Shown here piece by piece: positions 1 through 11,178 of a stretch of 64,000 nucleotides of DNA; the first letter of the stretch is position 1; the number at the start of each line of letters is the position of its first letter. The notes under the pieces are model-generated. The model was not told where the DNA came from and ran no database searches. It saw only the letters and a list, made by a program, of their open reading frames with translations. Position numbers and translations under genes: made by a program. Source of the stretch: Punctularia strigosozonata HHB-11173 SS5 (Eukaryota > Basidiomycota > Agaricomycetes > Corticiales > Punctulariaceae); assembly GCF_000264995.1 (NCBI RefSeq), contig NW_006767439.1, positions 1,199,148 through 1,263,147 on the forward strand, given 5' to 3'.

Positions 1-1302
1 GGCCCTTCGACGGCATACGGGGCGACCTTTGTCTTCATGCACGGAACGGGCCTATGCAAGGAGACCTGGGAGCCAGCCATCGAGCGTTTGCTTGGGACAG
101 CCCCATCTGGGTTGATCGCGGATGCTTGGTCTGTTGAGAATCCCGACCATGGCGACTCTGCAACCGTGAACGAGCGCTGGGTTGTACAGCAGGATCTGGA
201 CAACTGTATGAATCATCGTTATTATACGTGCATCTAATGCGTGCTGAGTGAGATATGAAGATAGTGTCACGTCTTACACGGACGCTGTTCACGCTTTCTT
301 GATCGAAGGAGGGGGTAAAGAAGCTCAAGTGGACTTTAGGTCAAGACACCTTGTGCTCGTTGGACATTCCATGGGCGGGACCTGCGCGTTAGTCCAATAA
401 TTTTTCTTAACACTCGTCATAAGCTTATCTTCCACCCACTCCTATACAGCGCTCTACTTCCCGAGAAAGAACCTCACATCCCGTTCAAGCATATCATCCT
501 CTACGAAGCGTCCATAAACCCAGATGGGCCATTGCGCCAGGCCGTTGGCAGGGCACTCACGAACTTCCTTTGGACCAGAAAGGACACATGGCCCTCGCAC
601 AAGGCGGCAGTAAAGGAGCTTACCGCCCACCCGGCGTACAAGGGCTGGGATACGAAAGCTCAGGAACTTCACTTCGTACGTCGTCATCTTATGGCTTGTT
701 CTCTGGAACCGAAGCCTGTGCACATATTGACATGATGATCTTGAATAGGCCCACGTTCTTAAACTGCACCCGGCTGCCAAGTACCCGCCCCCGTTCACCT
801 TCAAGGGCGTCACAACTGTCGTCTCTCGTGAGAAGGAGAACGTAGGCATCATTTCGTCCCGCATCAAATGGAGAGTCACGAGTATAACGAGCTGATAATC
901 GTGTAGGCGATTACCCGTGCCTCTGAACCGGTTGGCGCGTCGCTGGACGCGCTCAAACGTATCGTACATCAAATACCAACGACGCTCATTTATGGCGAAT
1001 TGGAGGATCTATTGTGAATCCTCCGCTCATCTCTCCTCAATTGACGCTGATCGTTTCTATATGTTTTTATAGCCCCAAGGCGCTCAAGAAGGAGCAAGCC
1101 TCCGTAGTAAAAGGGTCTCCTGTACGAATGCAGTATATCCCGGGCGTGGGGCACATGGTGCGTCTCCACCTCCACATCGTGTTGGTGTATCGCTGAGACT
1201 TTGCTTCCCAATGTTCAGGCCATGTCGCAGAAACCTGACTTGCTTGCGCGTGCCCTGCTCGAGGCGATCACCGCGGAACCCGAAATCCGGGCCAAGTTGT
1301 AG
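1..1302 (+). CDS. Alpha/beta hydrolase, peroxisome-targeted, 5' end cut by window edge
   Basis: The frame is open from base 1 and continues through several short introns to TAG at 1300-1302. Visible landmarks are the oxyanion-side stretch FVFMHGTGLCKETWEPA near the start, the nucleophile elbow GHSMGG at about 361-380, and a GVGHM segment near 1143-1158 that should carry the catalytic histidine. The last residues are RAKL; the terminal AKL tripeptide matches the peroxisomal PTS1 consensus. The protein resembles the complete hydrolase at 53921-55408 in all these landmarks (HKETW, PNHG, GHSLGG, GVGH), so they are paralogues. Likely role (family knowledge): serine hydrolase acting on an ester or acyl-CoA-type substrate in peroxisomes; the substrate is unknown. 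The N-terminus lies outside the window. Exon borders are approximate. Confidence 0.8.
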
Positions 1303-1756
1303 GAGTGGTACATACTCAGGAGCGTGGGTGGCATCATCACTTGGACCGGCCGCGCCATAATCACATTTTCCCGAACTGATCGTGTAACGATTATTGTATC
1401 AGTCCTCGTGCCTCTTCATGTAATAAGGTAGGGCTCATTCATACTCAAGCACTTGTGACATTGCTGTGACATCACGTGAATGTGGGCACTTTGGCGCGGT
1501 GGGTGGCGTCAGGCGTGACGGCGCACCGAGTTATGAGTCCGTTTTTAAGCTCTTCCTGACCTACCCGCGCACGGTACAAGGAGAATTTTACCAATCTGTT
1601 CTAAACAGCCTGTGCACACGAGCTCAGAGTACAATATGTATAGAAAAAATATCGAGTTGCATGGGTAGCGGTGAAGTTACTTGGGGTTCAAGGGGTTGCC
1701 CCGCCAATGCGTGACAAGACTGGCACGCCATAGTGCTGGGGTATGAATGAGCCCTA

Positions 1757-4746
1757 AGATAGGGCTCGTTCAGTTTCAACAGGTCCCACGTGATCAGGTT
1801 TGTCGCGTCTGGCAGAGGACGAGCATGGACAGCGGAATAGAACTCCCTGTATTGCATATCATGCCAATCGCCGCGACAGAAACATGTATCATGTTGCTAT
1901 TGCAAAGATTGTCGTTTTAGAATTTTGAAAAACGGGCAGTGCGCGACGCAATCCGCGGATGTACACGCAAACTGCCAATGTGGCGCCACACGCTTGACTT
2001 GAGACGACGCGTCGCGACGAACTGGGTTTCCTCACCATTCCACTGTTGAATCCGTGATCATGGGTGCATACAAGCGTTCCAAGCGTCGAAGTCTAGAGAA
2101 TCTTTTCGGGAGTAGTCGGAAGTCGTTCCGCAAGAAACGCAGAGAGAGGGGGAGAGGAAAGGAGAATGTGAGTCACCGAACATACACACTTATTCCATGT
2201 CCTATGTGCCGACATTATCCCAGGAGATGTATCCAGTACATAAAGCGATTGAGAATGCAAAGGCTCTTCGAAGAAGACTGTCTCGAGTGTTCAGTAGCAT
2301 CAAAAAACCGACTTGGGGCATGGAGCCGGATACAGTCATGCACCAGACACCACCAGCCCAGGTCGCACTCGGAGACGTAACGAATATCCAGTCATCGTCG
2401 TGTGCCATGTTGAGAAGACCATCAGCCATGCATAGAGGGTCTTCGATGAGCATCTACCATTCGCTGGCTCAGGCTGCAAGGCAATCCAACGAGTCTTGCA
2501 GCTCACGCCGCGTGGACATCAGTGTTGCAGTCGAGGCAGAGAATGCTTCATTCTATGCGGCTAAGCAGGCTCTTCTTGCTCTTGAGAAGAATATCAGGAC
2601 GCGCAGGATTGAAGCGAGCCGCAAGGCACTCCTCCCACCCAGTACGGAAGTGGCGAAGGCCGCACTCGATGACCTCGACGATATCTTGCACCCGCCACGA
2701 CGGAACGGCATCGGTCACCTGGATTTTAACGGAGATAAAACCACACGATCACGATTAAACATGATGCGAGTCTTTCTATGGACGTACGTGAATGGTACTC
2801 GACCTGGCAGATGGACGGAGGCCTCGGAAACAACGGCGCGTGCCTTCAAGATGCGGTCACATACGGCACGTTCTATTCGACAATGGACACATTCCTTCAT
2901 CGCCGACCGGACGAAACTCCCTTCAAACCTTTACGGAGTCTGGAGCACGTCACTCCTCGAGAAGGGGGACCTTGCGCAGGATATATACGAGCACCTAGTT
3001 GGCATTGGCAAGCATGTGAAGGCTCTCGATGTGGTCCACTTTGTCAACTCGCCTGAAACGCAGTCGAAGTATAATCTTGATCAGCGAATCTCTTTGGCAA
3101 CTGCAAAACGTTGGATGCGGGCAATGAACTACCGGTGGGCTCGGACTCCGACAGGTCAATATATCGATGGTCATGAGCGGAAGGATGTTGTGGAGTACCG
3201 ACAGGAGGTGTTTCTACCAGCAATGGCAGCCTTCGAATTAGACTCCCGTTCATGGAGTGACGGAGTCAACGAAGTTGAGGATAAGCGGCCTCGGCCCCGG
3301 AATCGGCGTGTCGTGATTTGGCACCATGACGAATCTACGTTCTATGCCAATGACCAGCGACGGCTATATTGGGTCCACTCGACGGAGACGGCGGTACCTC
3401 AACCCAAGGGTGAGGGAACATCTCTGATGGTGGCGGACTTTGTTTCTGCTGAATACGGATGGCTTGCATCACCGGATGGGACAGAGACTGCACGGTGGAT
3501 ATTCAAGGCCGGGAAAAACCGAGACGGATGGTTTACTCATGTCGAGATCATCGAGCATGTCCAACGGGCTATGTCCATCCTTGACAAACACTACCCACAT
3601 GAACGGCATGTCTTTGTGTTCGACAATGCCACCACACATCTGAAAAGAGCCGAGGATGCCCTATCTGCACGTAGGATGCCGAAGAATCCCACTCGCCCAG
3701 GCAAACCTGTTTTTGGAGTCGAGCGGATCAAGCGTGATGACAACGGCAATCCGGTGCACGATCATCACTCGGGAGCAGTGATCAAGGAGCGAGCACGGAT
3801 GCAAGATGGACAGTTTGCCAACGGACGTCCTCAGTCGCTGTATTTTCCACCTGATCACCCTCAGGCTGGTGCATTCAAAGGCATGGCGATCATCCTCAAG
3901 GAACGCGGATTCGCTCATGCTCCGCAACTTAGGGCTGAGTGCCCTGGGTGTAAATGCCCCAAGGATCAAGACCAATGCTGTTGCCGGCGTCTGTTGTACA
4001 GTCAGCCTGACTTCGCAGGGACCACATCCTTGCTCGAGGCTGCATGCAAGGCACGAGGCTACAACACCATCTTTCTGCCGAAGTTTCACTGCGAGCTGAA
4101 TTTCATCGAGATGTGTTGGGGTTACGCAAAGCGGCAATACCGCTTACTCCCTCCCTCATCATCCGAGGCAGAGATGGAGCAGAACGTAAGGAGGGTCCTC
4201 GATTCAATCCCAATAGAAACTATCAGACGGTAAGTTGTACATTTGTCTACTTGGAGGCTGAACATAACATCTTTCTTCTTTTGATAGATTCTCTACACGA
4301 TCGCGCCGGTTTATGGATGCCTACCGGAAAGGGTTGAACGGCAAGCAGGCTATGTGGGCAGCTAAGAAGTACCACGGGCATCGTGTCCTCCCTGATTCAA
4401 TCATGGAGGAACTCGACACCGCAGGTATATAACTCGCAGTCAGTTATCTCGTACTCTCCTGACGACAGAGACACGGACACTCAACTCACTTGCTCTCCAA
4501 TGTTATCACTGCTTCAATGCACACCTTTGATACTCTCGGCTCTCATCCGCATTCCTAGTCCATATATTTGTTATATATATGTAATATGATGACTCTGCAA
4601 GCTCGTCGTTGACGAAGACAATTCATAGATGCGGTCTGTGTGGTCAAATCGTCGCAGACGATGCCAGCGAGCTTCAAGGCTCGGAGGAGCTGATCACGTG
4701 ATCATCGGAGAGCGCCATACCTGTTGAAACTGAATGAGCCCTATCT
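1757..4746 (+). mobile_element. Complete Tc1/mariner-like DNA transposon with TIRs and TA target duplication
   Basis: A 2,990-base element has 28-base terminal inverted repeats: 1757-1784 (starts AGATAGGGCTCGTTCAG) and the reverse complement of 4719-4746, with one mismatch (G/A at position 12). It is flanked by TA at 1755-1756 and 4747-4748, the target duplication typical of the Tc1/mariner/IS630 superfamily. It carries one intact three-exon transposase gene in the middle. Intact ends, near-identical TIRs and an open reading frame suggest a fairly recent insertion. The target TA was inside the right terminal repeat of the outer MITE. Confidence 0.85.
2060..4432 (+). CDS. Transposase with DDE_3-type endonuclease domain (Tc1/mariner-like)
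   Basis: Three exons (2060-2167, 2224-4229, 4288-4432) join in frame with clean GT..AG introns to give about 752 residues. The first exon starts at ATG 2060 and encodes a very basic stretch rich in Lys/Arg, fitting DNA binding or nuclear entry. The catalytic core shows the three expected acidic blocks: WHHDESTFYAND (about 3321-3356), VFVFDNATTH (about 3611-3640) and CELNFIEMCWG (about 4090-4122). The last exon encodes SRRFMDAYRKGLNGKQA, which I recognise as a conserved tail of this basidiomycete transposase group. A CxC..CCC cysteine cluster (about 3940-3990) may bind zinc. No stop or frameshift was found, so the protein may be active. It sits between matching TIRs. Confidence 0.85.
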
Positions 4747-4758
4747 TACCTTACGTTA

Positions 4759-5068
4759 AGGCAGGGCCATCGCAAACGGGGGGCATCACATGACCAAAAT
4801 TCTAACAAAATACCTCTTACCCTCTATCGCCGGGTTCACCAGCGCAACTAGCGTATTTTTGTTCCCACACGATCCTCAGGACAGAGGGCTCTATGGGTCC
4901 AGATTTCTTTTAAATGAGCTCAGAAACAAGTGAACAGCAATTCAAGGCATCCATTGCGTGGGAATCAGAGACATCCTAGCGTTGTGATTGGTCGATGAGT
5001 TTCTCAAACTCCCTTGGAATGTCGTCATGCACGCGTGACAAGCCCCCCCGTTTGCGATGGCCCTGCCT
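4759..5068. mobile_element. MITE, second family (AGGCAGGGCCAT ends)
   Basis: A 310-base non-coding element has terminal inverted repeats of about 25 bases: AGGCAGGGCCATCGCAAACG plus a G-run at the left, and the reverse complement at 5043-5068. TA flanks it at 4757-4758 and 5069-5070. It starts only 7 bases after the end of the outer MITE (TA at 4752-4753, CGT, TA at 4757-4758). It contains no reading frame of note. The AGGYAGGGC start is related to the neighbouring MITE, suggesting the same superfamily. Confidence 0.78.
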
Positions 5069-5166
5069 TATCAGCTGAGGGTTTCGATCTCTGGCGGCTG
5101 CGTCGGCGACCCACTCCAGTGCGTGCTGTCAGATGACGGACACTAAAGTGCAGCAATGCAACTGGA

Positions 5167-5551
5167 TGACTTCCCGTAAGATTTGTAGCGACAGAAACAC
5201 AGAATAAACAGTTCAAACCCCGATCTGTGGGTTATGCTGTACATTTATGCCCCCGTACGGCCCTGCGCGTGTGGGGCGGAAATAGTCATCATAAACGTGG
5301 AGGTCCGTTGAGAAGGGCTGAGCAGCGAATGAGGAAGGGATAAGGTCACGTGTATGACAAATTCCTGTCTGTAAACGGTCATTTTGGTCTGGAAGGGGGG
5401 GTCGACCCCCCCTTCCAGATAAAAGGTCTGTACGAGTGACTTGTAGACCGACAACTTGGCTCGTCGATGCCGATTTTTCGGCATTGCTCGCTTAGTGGAT
5501 TTGTAAGCGAAATCTATTCTATTCGGCCTTACAGATCCTTACGGGAAGTCA
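5167..5551. mobile_element. MITE-like element with TGACTTCCCGTAAG ends
   Basis: Bases 5167-5180 (TGACTTCCCGTAAG) recur as an exact reverse complement at 5538-5551, with weaker similarity continuing inward (ATTTGTA against GATCTGTA). The 385-base interval has no convincing gene and holds a perfect 32-base palindrome. I found no clear target duplication, so this is a foldback or MITE-like element rather than a proven transposon. Confidence 0.6.
5388..5419. repeat. Perfect 32-base palindrome
   Basis: Bases 5388-5419 read TCTGGAA, seven G, TCGA, seven C, TTCCAGA and equal their own reverse complement with no loop. It lies in the middle part of the MITE-like element 5167-5551. It could extrude as a cruciform. 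No gene end lies close enough to make it a terminator. Confidence 0.9.
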
Positions 5552-5777
5552 CCCACTGTTGGCATATGTCGCCGAGGAAACAGACTAGTACAACAACGCC
5601 GAATTGTTGAACATTGTTATTACACTAACAACACACGGCGCCCAAGGCAAGCCCAAAAGTTCTACAAATGATAGTGACAATGATACCTTTGTGATAATAG
5701 TCCTACGTAATCCGAGGATAAGTGGTGAATCCGTGCGATCGCAAGGCACGATCTATGTGTGACAGATGCAAGCAGGC

Positions 5778-7314
5778 CTAGACGACGTGGCCGACTTTGT
5801 TATCGCCTTTCAGGTAGTCGTTGATGTACTGCAAACAGCGAGTGCATCAGCGTCATGCAAAAAGAAAGGGGAAGAGGTAAAGAGTTACGTACGTCTGAGC
5901 TGTCGTCGGCGGTACGCGAGAGGTTAAGTCCGCCGAGCTCCATCGCCTTACCTTGCCTATCTCCGGTGTCTGAGATCTACTCAGCGCGAGTGTTCACTGT
6001 GATCAGCCCTATTCGGTCGGATACGTCCAGTAAAGAGCCGAGCACTTACTATCGTTACGTTTTTCTGGATCTGCACAGGGTTCCTGCTGAACCGCGAGTT
6101 GTGGGTTTCGTTGTGGCTTGAGCTGTTCATCATGTGTGCAGTGGTGTCCAGGCGGCGAAGGTGCCGGCGGGCGTTGAGGGACACCAAGAGCGAGATGGAG
6201 AACACTGAAGAAAGCTCCGTCAGACGCGACTCGATGCCGTAGACTTGGAGGTAACTTACGTTTGGCGAGGATGAAGAAGATCGCGAGCCAGATCACTGAC
6301 AGAATGCACGTTAAAAGCGACCACAGGATTTCCGTGTTGAGGATACGCACAGTTGTTCATGGTGAGGAACTGATACGTAGGGCGGGTCAACTTCGCTACA
6401 TTCCCACATCGGAGAGGATCACTCACACAGATGAGTTCGGTAACTGCGCCGAAGCTCGTGAGAAGTCCCGTGCTCATAACGAACATAATAATCTTGTCCA
6501 GCATCTTATCCGTGCTGCGATGGCAGGTAAGACTCCGGGGTCGAACGGGTCTTAACCAGAGCTGCAGATCACTCACGATGCTATGCCCGTCTTGCTTTTC
6601 GCGAGCGTCCAGCAGAGCGTGATGGCGATGAACACGTCCGCGCACGCGCCGACCGCGAGCGTCGCCACGGCGCCCCACCGGAACTTCACCTCGAACACCG
6701 CAAAGTTGCCGAGCGAGAACGCTTCCGCAGTCGATGCGAGACTGAACCCGAACCGCGCGGTCGAGAGCACGTATGCGATCCCGGCGAGGAACGGGTTTTT
6801 GGTCAGCGCCCAGACGCGGCGGGCGAAGAACATCTGGACGACGAAGGCCATGATCCCGGAGAGGCAGACGGCGGTGCTGAGCGAAGGGGTCGCCTTGCTG
6901 ATTTCGGTCGGCACGCCGTAAAATGTGATGGTGTAGTGATAGACGGCATGTAGAAGCAGCGCCGTGTGTGTCAAGTCCAGCGCTCTGCATTGAACCCGAT
7001 GTCAGCAATAATGCAACAGAAGTGCGCGAATCGTTCACCGTACACTAAAAGCGCCACCTGTATTGACATAGATCAGATTCGTGTCGTTCTTCGAGAGGCG
7101 ACGAGGGGGCAGCTCACCGTTCCTTGAATTGGCCATGGATCGCTGAACTTCCTGAAATATTGGTATGCTTGCATGACGGTAATGCCGAGCAGGCTAATAT
7201 TCCGCTACATCAGGGGCCTCGGCTAACCCTCCACAACACAATAACGACGTACAATGTGCCGATGGCGACGCCGATTTCTGCGGCGCCGAGGCTGAGGTCA
7301 AGCACAGTCGGCAT
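5778..7314 (-). CDS. DUF6534 family multi-pass membrane protein
   Basis: This reads leftward from ATG at 7312-7314 (MPTVLDLSLGAAEIGVAIG) to the stop at 5778-5780 (GDNKVGHVV*). Exons encode hydrophobic segments in the order typical of the family: GAAEIGVAIGTL, ITVMQAYQYFRKF, HTALLLHAVYHYTITFYG, GIMAFVVQMFFARRVW, then IWLAIFFILAKR and a hydrophilic tail with NARRHLRRLD. About seven membrane spans are expected. The FAYTITFYG and MAFVVQxFFxRR signatures are shared with the gene at 14241-15888, so they are paralogues in opposite orientation. The family is very common in Agaricomycetes and its function is unknown. Exons are short, with introns of about 50-60 bases; no breaks were seen. Confidence 0.85.
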
Positions 7315-8115
7315 GGCTTTCAATAACGATAGCACCGAGTGCGAAAGAACGTCGACGGTGAAAGAGCGGGAGAGGGTGGGAGGAAAGCCAATCAGTGCTG
7401 ATCCCAGTCGGCCTTCATATGCAAGGCAACGTCGACATAATCTGAGCGTATCTACGGCCAGTTACCAGACGTGAGATCAAAGGCCTCGTGATATCTGCAG
7501 AGGAAGTTTCGAAGTGATGCGGATTGTCGGACTTCATGATGGGAACCTGAACTGTGGCTCTCCCCCTAAACTGTTTGAGCATTGTAACGCCGGCGCCGAG
7601 TTGGCGCCGACGGCCGGCCGCAAAAGCCCGGGACACTCGGGATCGAGTCGTGAATGCATCTGTCAGTTACGATGCGTGCTTGGCAGATGGCGAGAGGGCT
7701 AGAAGATAAGAAGCTGGTGGCGAAGGATGACGATGCATGGTGAAGCCATCATCTGCGTGGCTTCTCGAACATAGCAAAACACTTCGCATCGCCAAAGCAG
7801 CGTCGACGCCGGTCATGCTTACTCGGAGATCCACGCCATCGTGGCGCACAAGTTGAGGAGGACCGGTGCGGCGACTCGAATGGCGAGCGGGACTGAGATA
7901 CCGACCGTACTGAATGTACAGCGCTATTGCATCAGCGTCGGCACTTCTCCTGCCTTCTCCTTGCCTTCTGTCGTGATCATGACCGCCTGGTCTCTAAACA
8001 TATGCCATGACTACATGGGGGCTCCGTGTACTGCGTTCATTCCGGCGCTCAGCACGAGCTCATACAACTGCTTGCACGCAGGCGGCGCTGCCCCATCCCC
8101 TGCACTTCCGATGAC
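7315..8115. other. Intergenic, nothing recognised
   Basis: The region lies between the divergent starts of the DUF6534 gene (leftward) and the broken transporter (rightward). Short open frames exist but none resembles a known protein. It should contain the promoters of both genes. Confidence 0.5.
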
Positions 8116-10222
8116 ATGAGCGCGCCAGAGATTCACGACCCACCCGTCACTAGTTACGGACGAGAAGACGACCTTCGAAGGCGATGGAGGCAATCGTCAC
8201 AACACGGAAACAACCGAAGAAGAGCTTTTGGAGGAGGACTTTCTCGAGGGAGGTCTGAGGGCCTGGCTGACGGTTGCTGGAGCGTACGTTACGCAGTGGC
8301 CGGGTTGCAAGATGATCCTACAATGTCCTATCCACAGATCGCTGACTTTGTTTGCGACCTTCGGATATTTGGTATGTACGAAGCCAGTATACTTGCTGAA
8401 TCGCCGTACTCAAACACGACATAGTACTCCTTCGGCGTGTACCAAGGTACTTGACCCGCGATCTGTCTACAGCTATACTGACGTTGTTCAAGACTACTAT
8501 ACCCGGATCTATCTTGTCAATCGTTCTCCAAGTGTGATCAGGTAGGCCTGACATTATTGTCGGCTCAAATGCAGCCTCATCTTCATCTTTAGTTGGATCG
8601 GCTCCACGCAATTGATGTTTCCATTTCTTCTGGGCCTCGTATCCGGGAAACTGTTCGATGAGGGCTATTTCCATCATCTCATTGCGGCCGGATCCATTCT
8701 CTTTACATTCTCGTACGTTGTCTCCTTAAACATCGAAGGTCTCGTCTGACCGAAGCATCTCATAGCCTGTTCTGCTCTCGCTAGCGAAGCCGCTGAAGTA
8801 CTACCAGATCTTTCTGGCTTAAGGCCTCGGAATGGGCATAGGTTTGGGGCTCATCTTCGTTCCTACAGTTACGGTCTCGTCGCATTATTTCAAACGGCGT
8901 CGTCCCTCGCCGCAGGGATTGTCCTTGTTGGGAACTCGTGCGGAGCTATAGCCTTTCCTATCAGTGCGTTTCACTTCGCAAACCCGGCTTCGTCGAACTC
9001 ACGGTGTCTTAGTGATCAAGTAGGTCTTCTCGGTCGTTTCAGCCCACGATGGTCATGACAGTCCGCCGCCAGCCAGTTGCTCAACATCCAGGGACGCAGC
9101 TTCGGAGACTCGGTCCGAGACAGCCCCTACGTCCTTCTCGGAGTCCTGATCGTGGGCAACCTGCTTATGCGGCCTCGACTACCTCTGCGTCGCCTGCGGA
9201 AGCCGCAGGACCTACCTCCGCCGCCCAAGATGTCCGTTCTATTGACCGACTGGCCTTACATGGTCGCCATCCTTGCGTAAGCAACCTCCGATGGCGGTCT
9301 TGGGGGGGCTGTACGTGATAGGCTGACAGATACCATCACCCAGCGGGCTCGTGGCATCGCTTGCGTTTTATTTCCCGGGTGAGAGCACAGGATACTGCCT
9401 CCGGCGTAGATCTGCACGCTCATGCTGGAACGCCACCATCATCATCAGTCTTCTATATCCAGCTGTTCGGATTAAGTCATGGGGTCGACTCAACCTTGTC
9501 GTTCTATTCTGTGCGTGCCGTTCGCACTGCGCTATGGTGATCTTTGGCACGATTGAAATGAGGAGGCTGACGCCGATCTTCCTTTCCCTATAGGTGGCGT
9601 TGTTGAATGGAGCGTCCGCGTTTGGCCGGTTAATTGCGAACTGGCTCGCTGACCGCTATGGGCCGTTCAACGTCCTCGTGCCGTCTTGCCTGTTCTCGGG
9701 CGCCCTGATCATCGCGATGCTCGGAGTGACATCCAGCGCTGCTTCGGTGGTCGTCAGCCTCTTGTACGGTTTCTTCTCTGGTGCCTGTGAGTTGACTACT
9801 ATTCTTATGACCGCTTTGACCTTGACTCCATTCTCAGTTCTGTCCCTGACTGTTGCCTTGATTGCGGCTCTGTCGGCAAACGCGTCAGAGATTGGGTGCG
9901 TCTCACTATCATCACATCGGAGGTCATCCTCTTGATGAGCTTGGCTGAAAATACGGCAGCGTTCGCACGGGGGTGACTTTCACCACGCAATGCATCGCGA
10001 CGCTCGTCGCGGCTCCCACCCAGGGCCAATTTCTCACCAGGAGCCAGTTCAAGTGGGGACGGCCAATAGCTTACTCTGCCGTGTATCGTCCAAACTTTCT
10101 CCCCTAGCCGACTCACCCGAAAGCTAAGCTGCATCACGAAACAGACGTTAGTGTTCGTTTCCACGTACTATTCGCGGCCGCGCGTGGTCTGCTCGCGAGG
10201 CGGAGGGGATCGCATTTGGTGT
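8116..10222 (+). pseudogene. MFS transporter, monocarboxylate-porter type, broken
   Basis: Fragments in order match the fungal monocarboxylate-transporter-like MFS family: EEDFLEGGLRAWLTVAGA (about 8230-8285), the start of the family hallmark; SWIGSTQLM-like and SGKLFDEGYFHHLIAAGS (about 8590-8700); LSLAKPLKYYQIFLA; GLGMGIGLGLIFVPTV-like; AGIVLVGNSCGAIAFPI; ASAFGRLIANWLADRYG (about 9620-9660); and a C-terminal ARGLLARRRGSHLV stop at 10220-10222. Damage: an in-frame TAA at 8820-8822 where the family has a Gln codon, and a one-base deletion near 8898-8900 that shifts the frame. The first ATG (8116) is also out of frame with the GGLRAWL exon. The gene is therefore almost certainly non-functional unless the assembly is wrong at two points. 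Confidence 0.8.
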
Positions 10223-11178
10223 GAACGCGCATCTGTGATTAGCCTGTGCTTTGGCCTGCGGACCAGACCAGTCGCGAATGCCCGATATGAGGCTATCTCT
10301 CGTTTGGTGATCGGGTGATCGACGCGGAATCGCGATGCATTGGTCTGTTCTGATGGGGCGTACGCATTATCAGCAGTAGTCAACATGTACGTAGTTTGTT
10401 GTGCGCATCAATCCGATCTGTGGGCGATCGCTCGAAGCAAAGATGATTCGATGACGACCTAGAAGGAAGATGCTGAAGGTCTGCTGAAGTATGTTGCGCC
10501 TCGCCTGGGAACCAAAGCACGGTTTCTGGCGCTATCTCGTGGCCCGAAGCACGGGTCCGAAATCACGAAGTGTGACCGCTGACGATCAACCTCCTCCTCT
10601 TCACGTCCTCGTCTTTCCTCGGGTTTCCTCAGCCATGTGATATCGTATCTATTCAGAGACAGGGACTCTGTGCTCTGTGGCCCGAGAGAGCTCATCTACG
10701 ACCGGGTGCTGACTTCCACCCAACCGAAGCTACCCAGCTTGTCGCGCTTCTGATCCGACGAACGAGGCCCACGCTTACACGCTGTGCGCAACAACGACGG
10801 AGCTGCGACCAGTCACGCCGCTCACTCCGGTTCCATGCGCCGCCCGCCAGCGGTTGCCACGAGTTGCGCGTCAAGAAAACGCGGACGAGGTGTGACCTGG
10901 CGGGTGGAAGAGGTAATGTACCCCTTTATCGGCTTTCTTGGCCCCCTCAAAAGATAATTGTATGATACGCCTTCCCAGACGATCATGATGCAGATTTGTC
11001 TGATCAGCCTTCTCCGGGAAGATGCCGGAGGTCTCCTCGCAGAACCTTGCAGGTCCCCCCTAGGCGATAAATGCCGCTTTATAAATGCCCGCGGGTGGAG
11101 GGTAGGTAGGCAGGTTCGGCGCAGAGAAGCCACTGTAGCATAGCAATCCCGTCGACTCCGGACTTCAAGCAGCACACC
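10223..11178. other. Intergenic, nothing recognised
   Basis: There are only short open frames of no recognisable family. The last 100 bases before 11179 are the likely promoter and 5' leader of the methyltransferase gene. Confidence 0.5.

Larger units (their letters stand above)
1426..4751. mobile_element. Outer MITE, split by a later transposon insertion
   Basis: A short non-coding element begins at 1426 with AGGTAGGGCTCATTCATAC. Its other end is the exact reverse complement, but it is split between 1738-1756 and 4749-4751: removing bases 1757-4748 (the inner transposon plus one copy of its TA target) restores a 19-base terminal inverted repeat. TA dinucleotides flank it at 1424-1425 and 4752-4753, as expected for Tc1/mariner target duplications. 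The MITE proper is about 334 bases and has no coding capacity. The first bases are close to those of the inner element (AGRTAGGGCTC), so the inner transposase family may have mobilised it. Confidence 0.75.

Noticed and set aside
5388-5419. Transcription terminator
   Set aside because: No gene ends nearby on the correct side, and intrinsic hairpin terminators are not used by fungal RNA polymerase II.
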